Positions 56,601-64,000 of a DNA stretch of 64,000 bases are shown piece by piece. This DNA is from Macrotrachela quadricornifera (Eukaryota > Rotifera > Eurotatoria > Philodinida > Philodinidae), in assembly GCA_022393335.1 (NCBI GenBank), contig JAJEKB010020939.1, positions 612,327-676,326 of the forward strand, written 5' to 3'. How positions within the stretch are numbered: the first letter of the stretch is position 1; every line of letters begins with the position of its first letter. The notes under the pieces are model-generated. The model was given only the letters and a program-made list of their open reading frames with translations, searched no databases and was not told the origin of the DNA. The position numbers and the translations under genes were made by a program.

Positions 56601-58273
56601 ATATTATCCTTAGAGATAGGTACCAAATGTTCATTCGAACTTGCCGAATTACTTGGTACCGAAAATTTTGTTAAATCTGATGAAGCGTTATTCTCGGTTT
56701 GAAGCGCTTTGATTCTTTCTGAATCTGAATCATGTTCATTATTCTGTTCTATTAGCTCAACGTTCATGAGCGCTTTGACAGCTTCATTAACCTTGTTGTT
56801 ATCTGCCTGACTGCTCGGTTGTGGTTCAACCTGCAGAGATCCTAATTTGGAGATTTCTTTCGATAAAGATTCTAGCTCTCGATACTTCATTAACCATTGT
56901 TTTTCTTTGTCGGCATCTTTATCTCGTCCCTCCTCTTGATAGTCTTGAATTCTTTGCTCTGTTTTTTGTATCATTCCTGATAACTTAGTCATGTCCGAAA
57001 TTTTCAATTTTTCTAATCCATCTTTCAGCAATTTCTCTAGTTGACGAAGTTTGCGAGTATCGCTGTTCATTTCACGTTGGTGCTTGGCGATTTCTGTCGC
57101 TATCCTTTGCAATTCCTTTAGTACACTCAACATTTTCTTTTCTTTTTCGGCATCTTCATCTCTATTCTCTTCCTCATAGTCCTTGATTCGGCCTTCTACG
57201 CGTGTAATTCTGTCTGACAATTGCTTTACATCAATTATTTTCATTTTTTCCAATCCATTCTTCAAACTTTCTTGAAGTTGATATAATTTCAGTTCATCAC
57301 TATTCTCATCAGTGGAGGAAGCAGCTTCTAATGAAGTTATTTGCTCGCTTAAAGATTGCACGCTTCTGTATTTTATCAAAAGCTGCATTTCTTTATCAAC
57401 GTCCTCATCTCTGTTCTCATCTTGAAAGTCTTTTATTCTCTGCTCTATTCGCTGAGTTCTCTTGGACAAATCATTTAGATCTTGAATCCGTAACTGTATC
57501 AAATCTGCTGCTAATTTCTGTTTAAGTTGATGAAGAATACATTTATCATGATTTTCTGAGATGAGAAGAGAAGAGCTTAGGATAGACATTTTGCCACTGA
57601 TATGTTCGTTCTCAAACTGTTGGAATTGTTTACCTTCAATAAGTGTATTGCTAGTTGATGTGTTTCCTTCTTGTTGTTGGTTCCACCATATTTGTTGCTC
57701 TCCTTTGATTACATTTGAAGTGACTTGAGAGTCATTATTAAACGTGCTTTGTAATTGATTGGATTTTGGATTTGCTACATTCGGAATTTCAAAGGTCTTA
57801 GCAGCTGTGAGTAAGTTTGCAATAGTAAGTGTAGCGCTTCGTGCTGGATCTTCAACTTTCAGCAAAGTCTTTGACTGTAGAATATGGCCAGGAAAATATT
57901 GAGTAAAGATTTTTTGTAGTTTATCTGGAACAAAATTAGACAAGTTGACTGGATCAATAAATTGAGCTGTTAGGAGCTGCTCATTCGTTTGAAATTCCAA
58001 TAAAATTCCAATCCAATGCAAATTGTTTACTTTGTAAGGAATTAAAACTATACGACGTTCAACATGCTCCTTCATGGCCTGATACAACCGTTGTTCCCAT
58101 TCACCTTCTATATCGCTGTCAACAGTGGGAAGCACATAAGTTGACTTTGAGAAACATTCAGGAGACTTTTGACGTAATTCATTTAGTCGAGCTAATAGAA
58201 CTTCTTGGACATCGATATTTCGATTGGGTTGTCTATTAAACTCTGACAGACTTGTCGTGTCCAAAGTATTCAT
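47672..58273 (-). CDS. giant GTPase-SecA-like helicase-vWA protein (3533 residues)
   Basis: One uninterrupted 10.6-kb frame. Domain order: residues about 30-160 resemble a C48/Ulp1-type cysteine-protease fold (R-I-V-L-I-P-Y, H86-W, D107) with S-A-T at 146-148 where D-C-G would be expected; 240-480 hold three coiled-coil repeats with R-I-K-D-F/Y and R-D-E-D; about 680-960 are a P-loop GTPase-like domain (G713-A-T-G-S-G-K-S-T721, D797-A-P-G800); about 960-2650 are long coiled coils; 2690-3260 are a SecA-type motor (G2764-T-G-E-G-K-S, D2868-E-V-D, V-T-G-T-L, G3152-R-G-T-D, G3189-R-G-A-R-Q-G-D); about 3295-3500 are a vWA domain with D3302-A-T-G-S3306 (MIDAS). SecA motors in bacteria push proteins through membranes; what it moves or remodels in a eukaryote is unknown. 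No signal peptide or clear membrane segment. The absence of introns suggests acquisition or retroposition. Confidence 0.88.
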   Translation of the reverse strand: MNTLDTTSLSEFNRQPNRNIDVQEVLLARLNELRQKSPECFSKSTYVLPTVDSDIEGEWEQRLYQAMKEHVERRIVLIPYKVNNLHWIGILLEFQTNEQLLTAQFIDPVNLSNFVPDKLQKIFTQYFPGHILQSKTLLKVEDPARSATLTIANLLTAAKTFEIPNVANPKSNQLQSTFNNDSQVTSNVIKGEQQIWWNQQQEGNTSTSNTLIEGKQFQQFENEHISGKMSILSSSLLISENHDKCILHQLKQKLAADLIQLRIQDLNDLSKRTQRIEQRIKDFQDENRDEDVDKEMQLLIKYRSVQSLSEQITSLEAASSTDENSDELKLYQLQESLKNGLEKMKIIDVKQLSDRITRVEGRIKDYEEENRDEDAEKEKKMLSVLKELQRIATEIAKHQREMNSDTRKLRQLEKLLKDGLEKLKISDMTKLSGMIQKTEQRIQDYQEEGRDKDADKEKQWLMKYRELESLSKEISKLGSLQVEPQPSSQADNNKVNEAVKALMNVELIEQNNEHDSDSERIKALQTENNASSDLTKFSVPSNSASSNEHLVPISKDNINLNLIQETDDSSGVVGSEKFAEEKHRMELQDLCKDLTDLPDCAERTVMELIINIQKRMIDKTKSLNEQQFVSIEHLERLKNQLNQENFWSEQIRASLQNLERVFKCDDCSLTISILGDLLKTIRPLNVHEIKRLVNKTKAVADLIRDQDIILLIGATGSGKSTTIQFLAGEKMKATQVKIAEGRFLDHIELDGFPKNPQLKQITSSPLSKSETRFISNVTVSLQKVLGAHESGDIILCDAPGFGDTEGPEVDIANGIGVIEALRTCKSVKILALSSYKSLGDRGQGIQKLAHILINMMQGIETRLNSIVYAFTKYPRSADINALLVDIKKSKVDKDASLRMDTGFVTVLADMIEKTENSAYLIKPLGDYPKKLIEKLKNLRGIAYPGEVFRFSMSEETQASIENHVQRDKLNIISAIKRKDIELVMYYLNNLKTLQDLTKQSSVRDAYEHSIRIVSESIDEYCAEIMKRFNRTLTSQDGLCEEDMRDYKTAIVYLQQSQKLRKHLESKLPLPAALLENIDAELHKRSLTLINEDLCDPSVEIFLDNFRMLNNSFQELESKYNRICKQFAGRFEVLVQTAHELILANEFQEVAEILLKISKSSQILKHHLGNQTEENYRNTVKFLLGHLDSFCTKANPRLEKMQLNENDLDLLRTCMEILKAAKENSALQDRISTYAEMFEKNNDSMEKCIINYGSEASFQDLNEIYNSFVSKIVSYFDKIDTRVKELLEKSKEHALEDVEKLVGDMDKIRSIPELESRTAASYYRTVENVRGFMQQLQRETEQLLLTVENKSGTIDYARHTKALLRLKNAEWMNRVSPGAYDTLIRHIAEELVQYAQQLEIRLKKLDYSLKYPDNISVAYEIVQSIESMANLERIVPDLKEYRKNILQRFLDTTQTAFDRIQKTFNLQDKHLYQVKQELKDLEQTKRDYEALHPANIYLQTKEYSNIEALNRKIEDLKTRENEEMKIVENEIHQMKSHVKNMNLIVKQYMVLSSPVSSNQPGVIEAVAKVAQNTLQDTVASQDSYLKELGYANMNTIYESITENQKQIEQKQRLMDEKHEEFNRSIDHLLSIKEEYELLLVPRDMISLEEMSFLKEKGQESFEKLEGIIQEKRRNIVQLEKNKQTYDFSDRLDAATANNALLYISKCEQIDHERVRETAADTNIVLKKYISEYGSFLDEEIRRTFKDVISIDPDADPSQNSYNLEISLNELSTLSKFKSVYGCINGDEKVKYWHREFIDYYHTLSSKMKQCRVSSNNRELRHQLAIAQALSCVDRCVDRFAGNGFGALYRQYQVEVTKDAKEAYKVVLNHIIKGDYASADMALSDIDDRPLYEKDLKQIKHDLRTSLNKLMKDTKSIANWLDGKIEREEDNRNQITILKDNIDKVRTALNKQGIMDLLDQETQKDLQSFDSKITEQLSSIILKGLQCIQDCMDGNNFSEAEQGIERLNHVQRELVGYFTSSQVTDKTGELRKNLDKIVTEISKRYETANIDSYTANPPKDILTKLKQVASRGGTRYNQAYTTIIANIQKHFSEAIENVRILPANERSGAIRKLDYALCFIPEGMEIQFKLQIDALNQLLTDQEAIERRTLDSTLESDNDDDQTINKIGALAKHYIEEKHYELFEKLSQVVLKKLHVHRTNVETFLNKQDMQSVLDIMKKIFKYREVLVSSVTEVEAIYTSVCDSTMKSFEIYSDTLANIANIEHSQIIECAFSNIIACLNFSSTFNGKVQKLLSESAVNKGSEECQKMVEYFCQNSEKFQVSIEEMNIPDLHRIMAISKRWDDFLRKIKQSQIRHGLIQVLLKKMATVIPYDEMITHLKNKLDRLQEQLNVEFISDETTRYETEREKFFEQLMKSISILRDVNAKFKDLLPSVLDIETLEDDLKVKVRKLYDLLLAIASKSELSSRDADSFRLYYNHILEFDKHIRLPGFTARQFLQESEEKIFGKVSSLVEEMTSSTSNTQKVAETLTKIKFLAENLSMFDSTINTDIDEALKIYKSKEGPAGIMNLTMALEKTDVGSRIISEHGCLAGEDWRKRREKMQNQDNLDYVLKELKGDDLSSDVLRARYKTFREKYDKLVSTVLSTWDQKTGAEPNLDTLISQTKYLVGTLTKTTDLITWDQTLKDSLPELLANIFAVWTLKNTQHYNSLRGIESAQAYLLMPHVAQLIAIFRILGLGYDSSMKIVGCRIPFSGKISDDLVNNLVEVGTGEGKSVIMAVTASVFALIGADVNCSCYSEVLSMRDKNDFAAVFRALGIEERIEYGTFNKLCENLLNEQCNVREKVRNMIINNKNAIDVAAATKRVRPKVLLIDEVDVFLSEKFYGGMYTPSLHLKDPLIKILLDALWANKTVRNLNTIKTMSTYVSCAAKFSHWMFLFDEAIKDMLAALQSFQSSTYIVQNDKIVYVDGESIAENVVRGYDTIWAYYHEHAKGNITQSSLEANVGIILNCGIFSYAEMPHEFAYITGVTGTLSTLASTEKKILKQVYSVHKNTFMPSVFGKSNRIYDPISDVIVVDESEYFMKIRGEIDMVCNAHRAILVFFESEEKLMQFYNSSEFSSKKNDVQIMTEKVSVRDRELYIKRAATIDAVTLLTKTFGRGTDFICRNQHLLLYGGVYVLQTFFSEELSEQYQIMGRGARQGDNGSYRMILLDKNLEWVLGSSWKDELGKIPNSQLYKNLNTARNALYESKCGAKELGIGQCKREHTASKAFMNALSAGQMNEVKKFLLEQNKGVNLMTGCSRTVLLMDATGSMSSLLIAAKETVCIMFERAAIILNEKSLPSNAFQMQFVVYRDYDCKVEGLLQSSPWETKPSNLRNFMETIHAMGGGDYEEAIEIGLWHAVQESMHPEGISQVILIGDAPAKNTSAIKRDRATFGGESYWTKTKYSVPTHFTTELEKLKEKNIPVHAFYLHAGAQVTFQKIADETKGRCEQLTINSSQGAELLTRFVTEEVLRKTAGDQGDAVVELYRKKYVKTTFTC

Positions 58274-58978
58274 TCTTTCGTATTAAATATACTCTATTCA
58301 CTGTTTGGTTACCACAATACAAACAATGTTCACGTGAAAATGCTTGTGAAGTACGTCTAAAGAAAATGATACAATGTCATTTTTAACAAGAAAATTTGTT
58401 CTCTCTTGTTCTTATTTAAAGATGATCCACTAAAAGAAAATGCTCGGAAAACTTTTGAATCAGTTACGCATGAGGCACATCGCAGGGTGTCGTGTATTTT
58501 CTCGAGACAGGGCCGTTTCCTTTTTCGAAGATTTACGGATTTTAGCGTGGTACGGCGTATAACAACTACAGGGCAGAACGGAGTAGGTTAGCAGTTTAGA
58601 AACGTTCTGTAAAGAGGGTGTGGTTATTTTTTGTGAAATGTCAACAAATCAGTCTCTTTCGAAACGTAATTAACGCCAAACAAATGATATATTCCCTCAG
58701 TGGAACATGAAATCTCGAAAAAACTATAACGACTAAATAAACTTTTGCATCATAAAATGCAAAACTTGAAGAAATATATTGTCATAACGAGATGGAACCG
58801 GATATGGGGCTTCTTTTGCGATGATCCACATGAAACTGAGAGTCATGGAGCGAGATTTCCGGGGAGTGGACGGAGTATACAGAAGACCATGCTTCGCGCA
58901 TCTGTGTTTTAAACCATGTTGCATGTTCAAGACAGAGTTTTAAACCGATCCAGAGCTTTTCAGACTATTCCCAGCAGG
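58274..58978. other. upstream region of the giant gene
   Basis: No gene. Expected to contain the promoter of the SecA-vWA gene; no element recognised with confidence. Confidence 0.35.
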
Positions 58979-59698
58979 TACCGGGATCTATTTTTTTGGG
59001 ATTTATTCGGATTTTTTAATAAATCCCTATACATCTTAAAATAAATTCCACATTACTCGTATTGAGAGTGAGAGCAGAAACTAAGTGAGAATGAGGGCGA
59101 GTACGGGGGATGAAAGGCACGAGTGAGGGTGCGCTGAAATACTAATACAGCTATATAGTCTCAATAAATCCTTAGTAAATAATGTTAGCGGTAACAGATA
59201 ATACTACGTTACCGCCAACTTATTTGACCACTGATCGTGGTCAAGCTTCTACATACCCCTACCCCTTCCTGGCGTACGTACTTTCCGACATACCAGGTTC
59301 TTTTTCGTTCTGCTCTTTTTTCTCTCTCTATATTTTTCCCCACTTTTTGTTCACCAGTTTATATTCCATTCCACTCTAGTTCAGTTGATCTTTTTCACAG
59401 CTCCAAGTTACTTGCTTTTCTCCTCTATATATTTGTATCTCTTCCCTGTCTTCTGCTCCTTCCTTATTTTTTGTGTTTATTTATCTACATAAAATAAACT
59501 ACCAATTCCTCATCCTCACCTCTCTTTCTTCATTATTTCTCTATTTCATCTCATTATTATCTATCCTGACCATCTTCAGGTAAGATTGGTTTTCCTTTTT
59601 CATATATTGTATGCACATATACGAAAAGACCTAACAAATAAATAAGTCCCAATGAATCCTGCAGAAGAAATAAATCCCGAAAAAAAAAAGTCCCAGTA
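58979..59698. mobile_element. TA-flanked non-autonomous element
   Basis: About 720 bp. Left end ccgggatctatttttttggga and reverse-complemented right end ctgggactttttttttcggga align with both continuing as tttatt, and both sides carry TA (58979-58980, 59697-59698). Inside is a hairpin at 59184-59219 (gttagcggtaac / gttaccgccaac, one mismatch) and a C/T-rich strand (59240-59580). The TA target suggests Tc1/mariner-type mobilisation. Confidence 0.45.
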
Positions 59699-60540
59699 TG
59701 ACCTCTTACGTCAAGGTAACCCAAACACTCCACTCGTGCTTCTTAATTAATTATAATTAAATAGCAGCAGAAAGCACCATCATTGTTACATGTATCTATG
59801 CTAAAGGAATTTATTTAGAAGGAGCATCCTCGGAAAAAAACCAAAGTCAAATCAAAATGGTGTATGTTCTGTTCTGCTTAATTTTCCCATACACCTAAAT
59901 TGTCAATTAAATTAAAATTTAAATAGCTTGGTCCCGCTATGACATCAGCAGCTCATATTTTAAACCTGGTAGCTTTTGGTTGAAAATGATGGTTTGACCT
60001 AAGCATGCTCAATCTTATGAATTGGCATGATAATCAATTCCATTATCAGATACACCTACCGTAAAAACGTAGCCAAATCGATGGCATCGATTCAGCAAGG
60101 TTCTGCTGGAGTTGATCGTGGCTTACACGCAATACCTCATAGGAACGCAGAAAAAGCCAAAAGTCTACATTGTTTCTAATTTAAACCTACAGTCTTTAAT
60201 TGCTGTTCATTTCTTTCGAAACGTGTATAGGAAATAAATCTGATATTCTGGGGTGGGATAGATAACAGCGCATTCTTGTCGTCTCAATTTACCCTAATTG
60301 GGAAATAGGAGTAACACTTCAAGTTTAAAGACGGGGAACGTTTTCCTGGGATTATGGTCAAATTGAAAATAAAGGCCGCTTTGCATGAAAATTTCAGCAA
60401 TGGTAGAGCACAGATTAAATAGTCACTACTATAAATTTCAGCTTGATCCCCCAAACTTTTGCTTTACTTCGACTCTTCATAAAAAAGACTCGTATATAGA
60501 CTATGTCTAAATGATACCTGTCTTCGTTCTTTACTATACG
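59699..60540. other. intergenic region, no gene recognised
   Basis: Nothing recognisable beyond short frames. Confidence 0.35.
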
Positions 60541-61351
60541 ATTCAAAACCAGAGCCATTTCTTCAGCATTAATAGGAACTAGTAAGCGCCTCAAAACTGC
60601 CAAGACAAAACCTTGCAACAAACCTGTCCTCTAGATTGTGGCAAGTACATACTATTCTTATTTGACGACAGATAGCTTATAGTAAATCATCAGCACTTCG
60701 AGGTATCTAAGAAAGTTTCTGCTATTATTCGCATGAAACATGCGCATATTCGACTCATTTAGGAGTTATGAATAGGTGTCTTAAATATGGTCCAAATAAT
60801 TCTATGTTTCATATGGACCGCACTGAGAATCCATTATCAGCCCATGTTGTGTACAAGATTTCAACCAATCAGATTTTAGCAATGCCTTTTTTCGCAATTG
60901 TCTGAATGACATATCGACATCTTCGGGCCATTTCAATGTTATCGTGATGTCTCTTGAATATAATCCCAAGAATCCTGTGTTTCATTTGGGCAATGTGAAA
61001 AACAGTTCCTGGCCGAAATCTGATTGGTTGAAATATTGTACACAGCATGGGTTGACAATGGATTCCCAGTGCAGTCCATGTGAAACATAGAATTATTTGG
61101 ACCATATTTAAGACACCTATTCATAACTCCTAAATGAGTCGAATATGCGCATGTTTCATGCGAATAATAGCAGAAACTTTCTTAGATACCTCGAAGTGCT
61201 GATGATTTACTATAAGCTATCTGTTCTCAAATAAGAATAGTATGTACTTGCCACAATCTAGAAGACAGGTTTGTTGCAAGGTTTTGCCTCGGCAGTTTTG
61301 AAGTGCTTGCTAGTTCCTATTAATGCTGAAAAAACGGCTTCGGTTCTGAAC
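60541..61351. repeat. 811-bp palindrome (arms about 336 bp, spacer about 138 bp)
   Basis: 60541-60876 and 61015-61351 are inverted copies at roughly 90% identity; for instance gcgcatattcgactcattt at 60745 is mirrored by aaatgagtcgaatatgcgc at 61133. Outside the arms similarity fades quickly. No reading frame survives in both arms. It could be an inverted-duplicate transposon, or a transcribed long hairpin. Confidence 0.85.
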
Positions 61352-63081
61352 CATATCAACAAATACAAGCGAAAAGTTCTTTTAAAGCGCACCTAAAACA
61401 GAAAGAGATCTTATTACTATTGAATTGTTATGTGATTCTGCATTTCAATATGGATTTCTTGGAAGTTTCATTCGATTTTGCTTCGACCTAGTTTATGGAA
61501 TTCGGTTCCACAATTGCTGACTTATTTCAGATATTAATTTTTAGCCATAGAACTTAGTGTGAGATTAAGGGTAGAATGAACTTCCAGAACGTAGGTCTCT
61601 GCGAAATCAGAGGAAATTAGACGAAATTCGTAGGTATTAGCACCGATTTAACAAGTACTCAGTTCCAGAAATTCTTGGAATTGATGGAATGCGATTCTTC
61701 TTGAATAAATCGAGTTTGTAGAATGAAGTTCGAGTCCCAGAATTGCATGGAACTGATTCCGAGAGCGGTACTGTTTCCACAATGTTCAATATCGGGACAT
61801 GAAATGTATTGTCTTGGCAAAAAAGAGAAAATCTACAACAAAGGTAGGCTCGATTCTCATGTTTTTCTATAGTTTGTTTTTCTATAGTTTGTTTTTCTTC
61901 TCTTTTATTACAAACATCATATTTGAAATAGAGGAGAATTAAAGAAAATAAGATGAGAAATATTTTGGTTAACGAAACAATTAAAAGTGTCTGGTCTGGA
62001 CGAACTTATCTGAATGGAAAATGTCAAACAAGGATGTGTTCATATAATCGGATCCAAATGCTTTGGTTATCTCTACGTCACTTTGTTACGAGCTGCATAT
62101 GTTAGCGTAAAAAGCTTTTCAATCCAGTTCAGTATGAGGCTAAAATATAAAACTTACAACGTCTCTTTATTATAAAGTAGGTTTGTGAAAACAAAACGAT
62201 AGTAGTAGTGTCCACAGTAGATATCTTAAACTCAGAATGTAATAAATAAATACAACTGGTATCAAAGTCTATTTGTAAGAAAGTATAAATTAGAATTTCA
62301 CATAGGTAAACTACAAATATTTGACAATTAATATTCACCTGACTGTAATCAGAGTCTTAATCCCTAAATTGGCTGTGTATTTGTTTGTTTGTGTTTGTCC
62401 GAAGGATGCCACTAATGGAAAGGGATTTTTGGCTGAAGGTTTTTCTCGCTATTGTCCGTACGAAACATGATGTTGTTCACGCGAATACAGAGCTTTTAGG
62501 CGTGCTTTTCAATCCGCTCCGAACAACGTGGGTTTCATCAGACTAAGAGTGGAGAATGAGATAGGGCTGAAATCGAGTGGAAGCAATATGTTCTGAACGA
62601 TCACTTTGTATACTATCGTATTTACGAAAGATGTTATGGCTCATGGCGAATAGTGGAGAATCCTTGGAAACCTCGAATTTATGCGAACAACGTTATGCTA
62701 CTCGTGTACAATAATCAAGAATATCCTGACCCACATCAGGTATCCATCATATCCAGCCCTTTCTCGTTCTGTACTATTATAAGCAGGTAAGAGCGAGTGA
62801 CTTGAGACAAATTATAGCGAGTCCTTGAAAATCTCTGTTTGACAATGATAATAATGAATTTACAGCCATTATGAGATGTTGGAGGCCGTTCCATGTCATT
62901 TGAATGGCAAAGAACGGGCTTTTACGCGAATGGATTGAATCTTGATGTCCTCAGGTTCTATACAGTGCGTTTGGTCAGAAATCTCTCGCGCTCTACTTTA
63001 GTGTTACTCTTCGATGCTTAATAGGTAACTTTCCTCGGACTACTATGAAGTTCCTAACCCAATGAATGTCTATGTTTGATA
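61352..63081. other. intergenic region, repeat fragments only
   Basis: No gene. A short direct repeat (tttgtttttctatag) occurs twice at about 61863-61893. The word gactgtaatc...gtcttaatcc at 62341-62395 recurs at 63699-63750. Confidence 0.4.
62341..62395 (+). repeat. dispersed repeat, copy A
   Basis: gactgt..tc.gagtcttaatcc..aaattg..tgtg.ttgtttgtttg; about 70% identical to 63699-63750. Confidence 0.45.
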
Positions 63082-63400
63082 TGTCACATTTTATGATGTG
63101 ACATAAGGATGACTAACTAACGGTATTTTCCATATATGTTCGTTCTTTTTCGTTTCTATATATATATTCATTCTCTTTCTTTCTTTCCTTACACATATAT
63201 GATGTCATCTGATACTTAGGTAATTTTCCCAGTATATGATATCATCTAATGGAGTTATCCATATTCGCGTAGTTTCTAAGTAGTATAAATACTTGCGTTT
63301 TTCTATGTAAAGTGTGTGTTTTGTGAGTGAAAGGGTGATATTAGTTATTGGAAATAAACATCATATACACATCAACAATTAAACTGATACTGATCTAACA
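63082..63400 (+). mobile_element. possible solo LTR
   Basis: 319 bp from TGTCAC to TAACA (short TG...CA inverted ends), with a TATA box (tataaata, 63284-63291) and AATAAA (63353-63358) in the order and spacing of an LTR U3-R-U5. No target duplication, primer-binding site or gag/pol is visible, so the call is tentative. Confidence 0.3.
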
Positions 63401-63698
63401 ATGTTTTTTGTTGTATTTATCCGGCGGCTAAAGATGGTTTAGGTTATGTGAGAACAAGCTCAAGAACTTTTTTGTTTGTGTTTGTTGGTAAACTGTCTAA
63501 GACAGAGCAGAAGAAGAAGTTGCTAAGTAATGTTTATGTTTTATTGACGTTTCTTTAGTCTGATTCTGAGTAAATTTTAGTTAGCGGTGTTAGGGTTTAG
63601 AGAACATCACTTTGTTTTAACTTATTGGATTAGTTTCTTGGCGATTTCTATTATGATGAGTTAAGATTTCCTATCGTTTTGAGTTACTGAATCTCCTT
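63401..63698. other. intergenic region, no gene recognised
   Basis: Nothing recognisable. Confidence 0.3.
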
Positions 63699-63750
63699 GA
63701 CTGTTGTCAAGGTCTTAATCCAAAAATTGACAATGTGCTTGTGTGTTTGC
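63699..63750 (+). repeat. dispersed repeat, copy B
   Basis: Counterpart of 62341-62395 in direct orientation, 1.36 kb apart. Confidence 0.45.
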
Positions 63751-63835
63751 CGGCACTTCTGATTGGTCTGCTTTATTCAGCCAATCAAAATGCATATTCG
63801 ATAGAACTCATAAATACTCAAGTGATGTATTATGG

Positions 63836-64000
63836 AGGTATCCTTGAGCCCTCAACTGCTGTACTAAAAGGGTACCGTTATGTTCTCAAGTTCTATACTA
63901 GAGGAGCACCTTTGAGTCTTCAACTGCTATACTAGAGGACTATCCTCAGGTCCTCAAGTACTATATTAGGATGGTATCCTTAGGTCCTTACCTAGTATAC
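63836..64000 (+). repeat. degenerate tandem repeat of about 34 bp, cut by window edge
   Basis: Five units of the form tatccttgagtcctcaactgctatactagag-gg, each with a cct(t/c)(g/a)(a/g)g and a tacta core. The array runs off the right end. A short frame through it is an artefact of the repeat. Confidence 0.7.

Overview
The window reads as animal nuclear DNA, most probably from a bdelloid rotifer (Rotaria/Adineta type). Reasons: strong AT bias, GT-AG introns mostly of 48-85 bp, intronless giant genes next to intron-bearing ones, families typical of bdelloids (ART-TPR proteins, F-box/LRR-like proteins, beta-lactamase-like hydrolases), and a dense layer of decayed DNA transposons. The species is an inference from content; no rRNA or other marker is present.

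Layout. 1-116: 5' end of a RING-finger gene running off the left edge. 1951-3286 and 5481-6743: two secreted beta-lactamase-like serine hydrolases in tandem. 7617-9742 (minus): four-exon F-box protein. 10-18 kb: mostly transposon debris (Merlin relic, TTAA-flanked MITE, hAT-like MITE, tRNA-like element). 18214-21483: ADP-ribosyltransferase (ART) fused to 15 near-identical TPRs. 21.76-27.96 kb: a decayed Tc1/mariner-like element with about 230-bp inverted ends, carrying nested insertions (a MULE-type element that itself contains a hAT MITE) and a block rich in the palindrome CAGGATCCTG. 29293-31623 (minus): a second ART-TPR gene, head to head with 33129-34187, an ADP-ribosylglycohydrolase (ARH). 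34405-36679 (minus): second F-box gene, with a 22-nt microexon. 37753-41034: HEPN(DZIP3-like)-TPR-Sel1-MYND protein. 41-47 kb: MITEs, two foldback elements and a mariner relic. 47672-58273 (minus): an intronless gene for a 3533-residue protein joining a C48-protease-like N-terminus, coiled coils, a P-loop GTPase-like domain, a SecA-type helicase motor and a C-terminal vWA domain. 58.3-64 kb: TA-flanked element, an 811-bp palindrome, a possible solo LTR and a tandem repeat at the right edge.

How the genes may work together. The sequence shows an ADP-ribosylation theme (two ART-TPR genes and one ARH), a ubiquitin theme (RING, two F-box proteins, C48-like fold) and large multidomain proteins built like intracellular sensors or effectors (HEPN-TPR-MYND; GTPase-SecA-vWA). 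In ART-TPR 2 the ExE catalytic motif is replaced by serines, and in the ARH two of the metal-binding signatures are altered, so this divergent pair looks like degenerate or repurposed writer and eraser proteins. A defence or stress role for the island is inference; no function is proven here.
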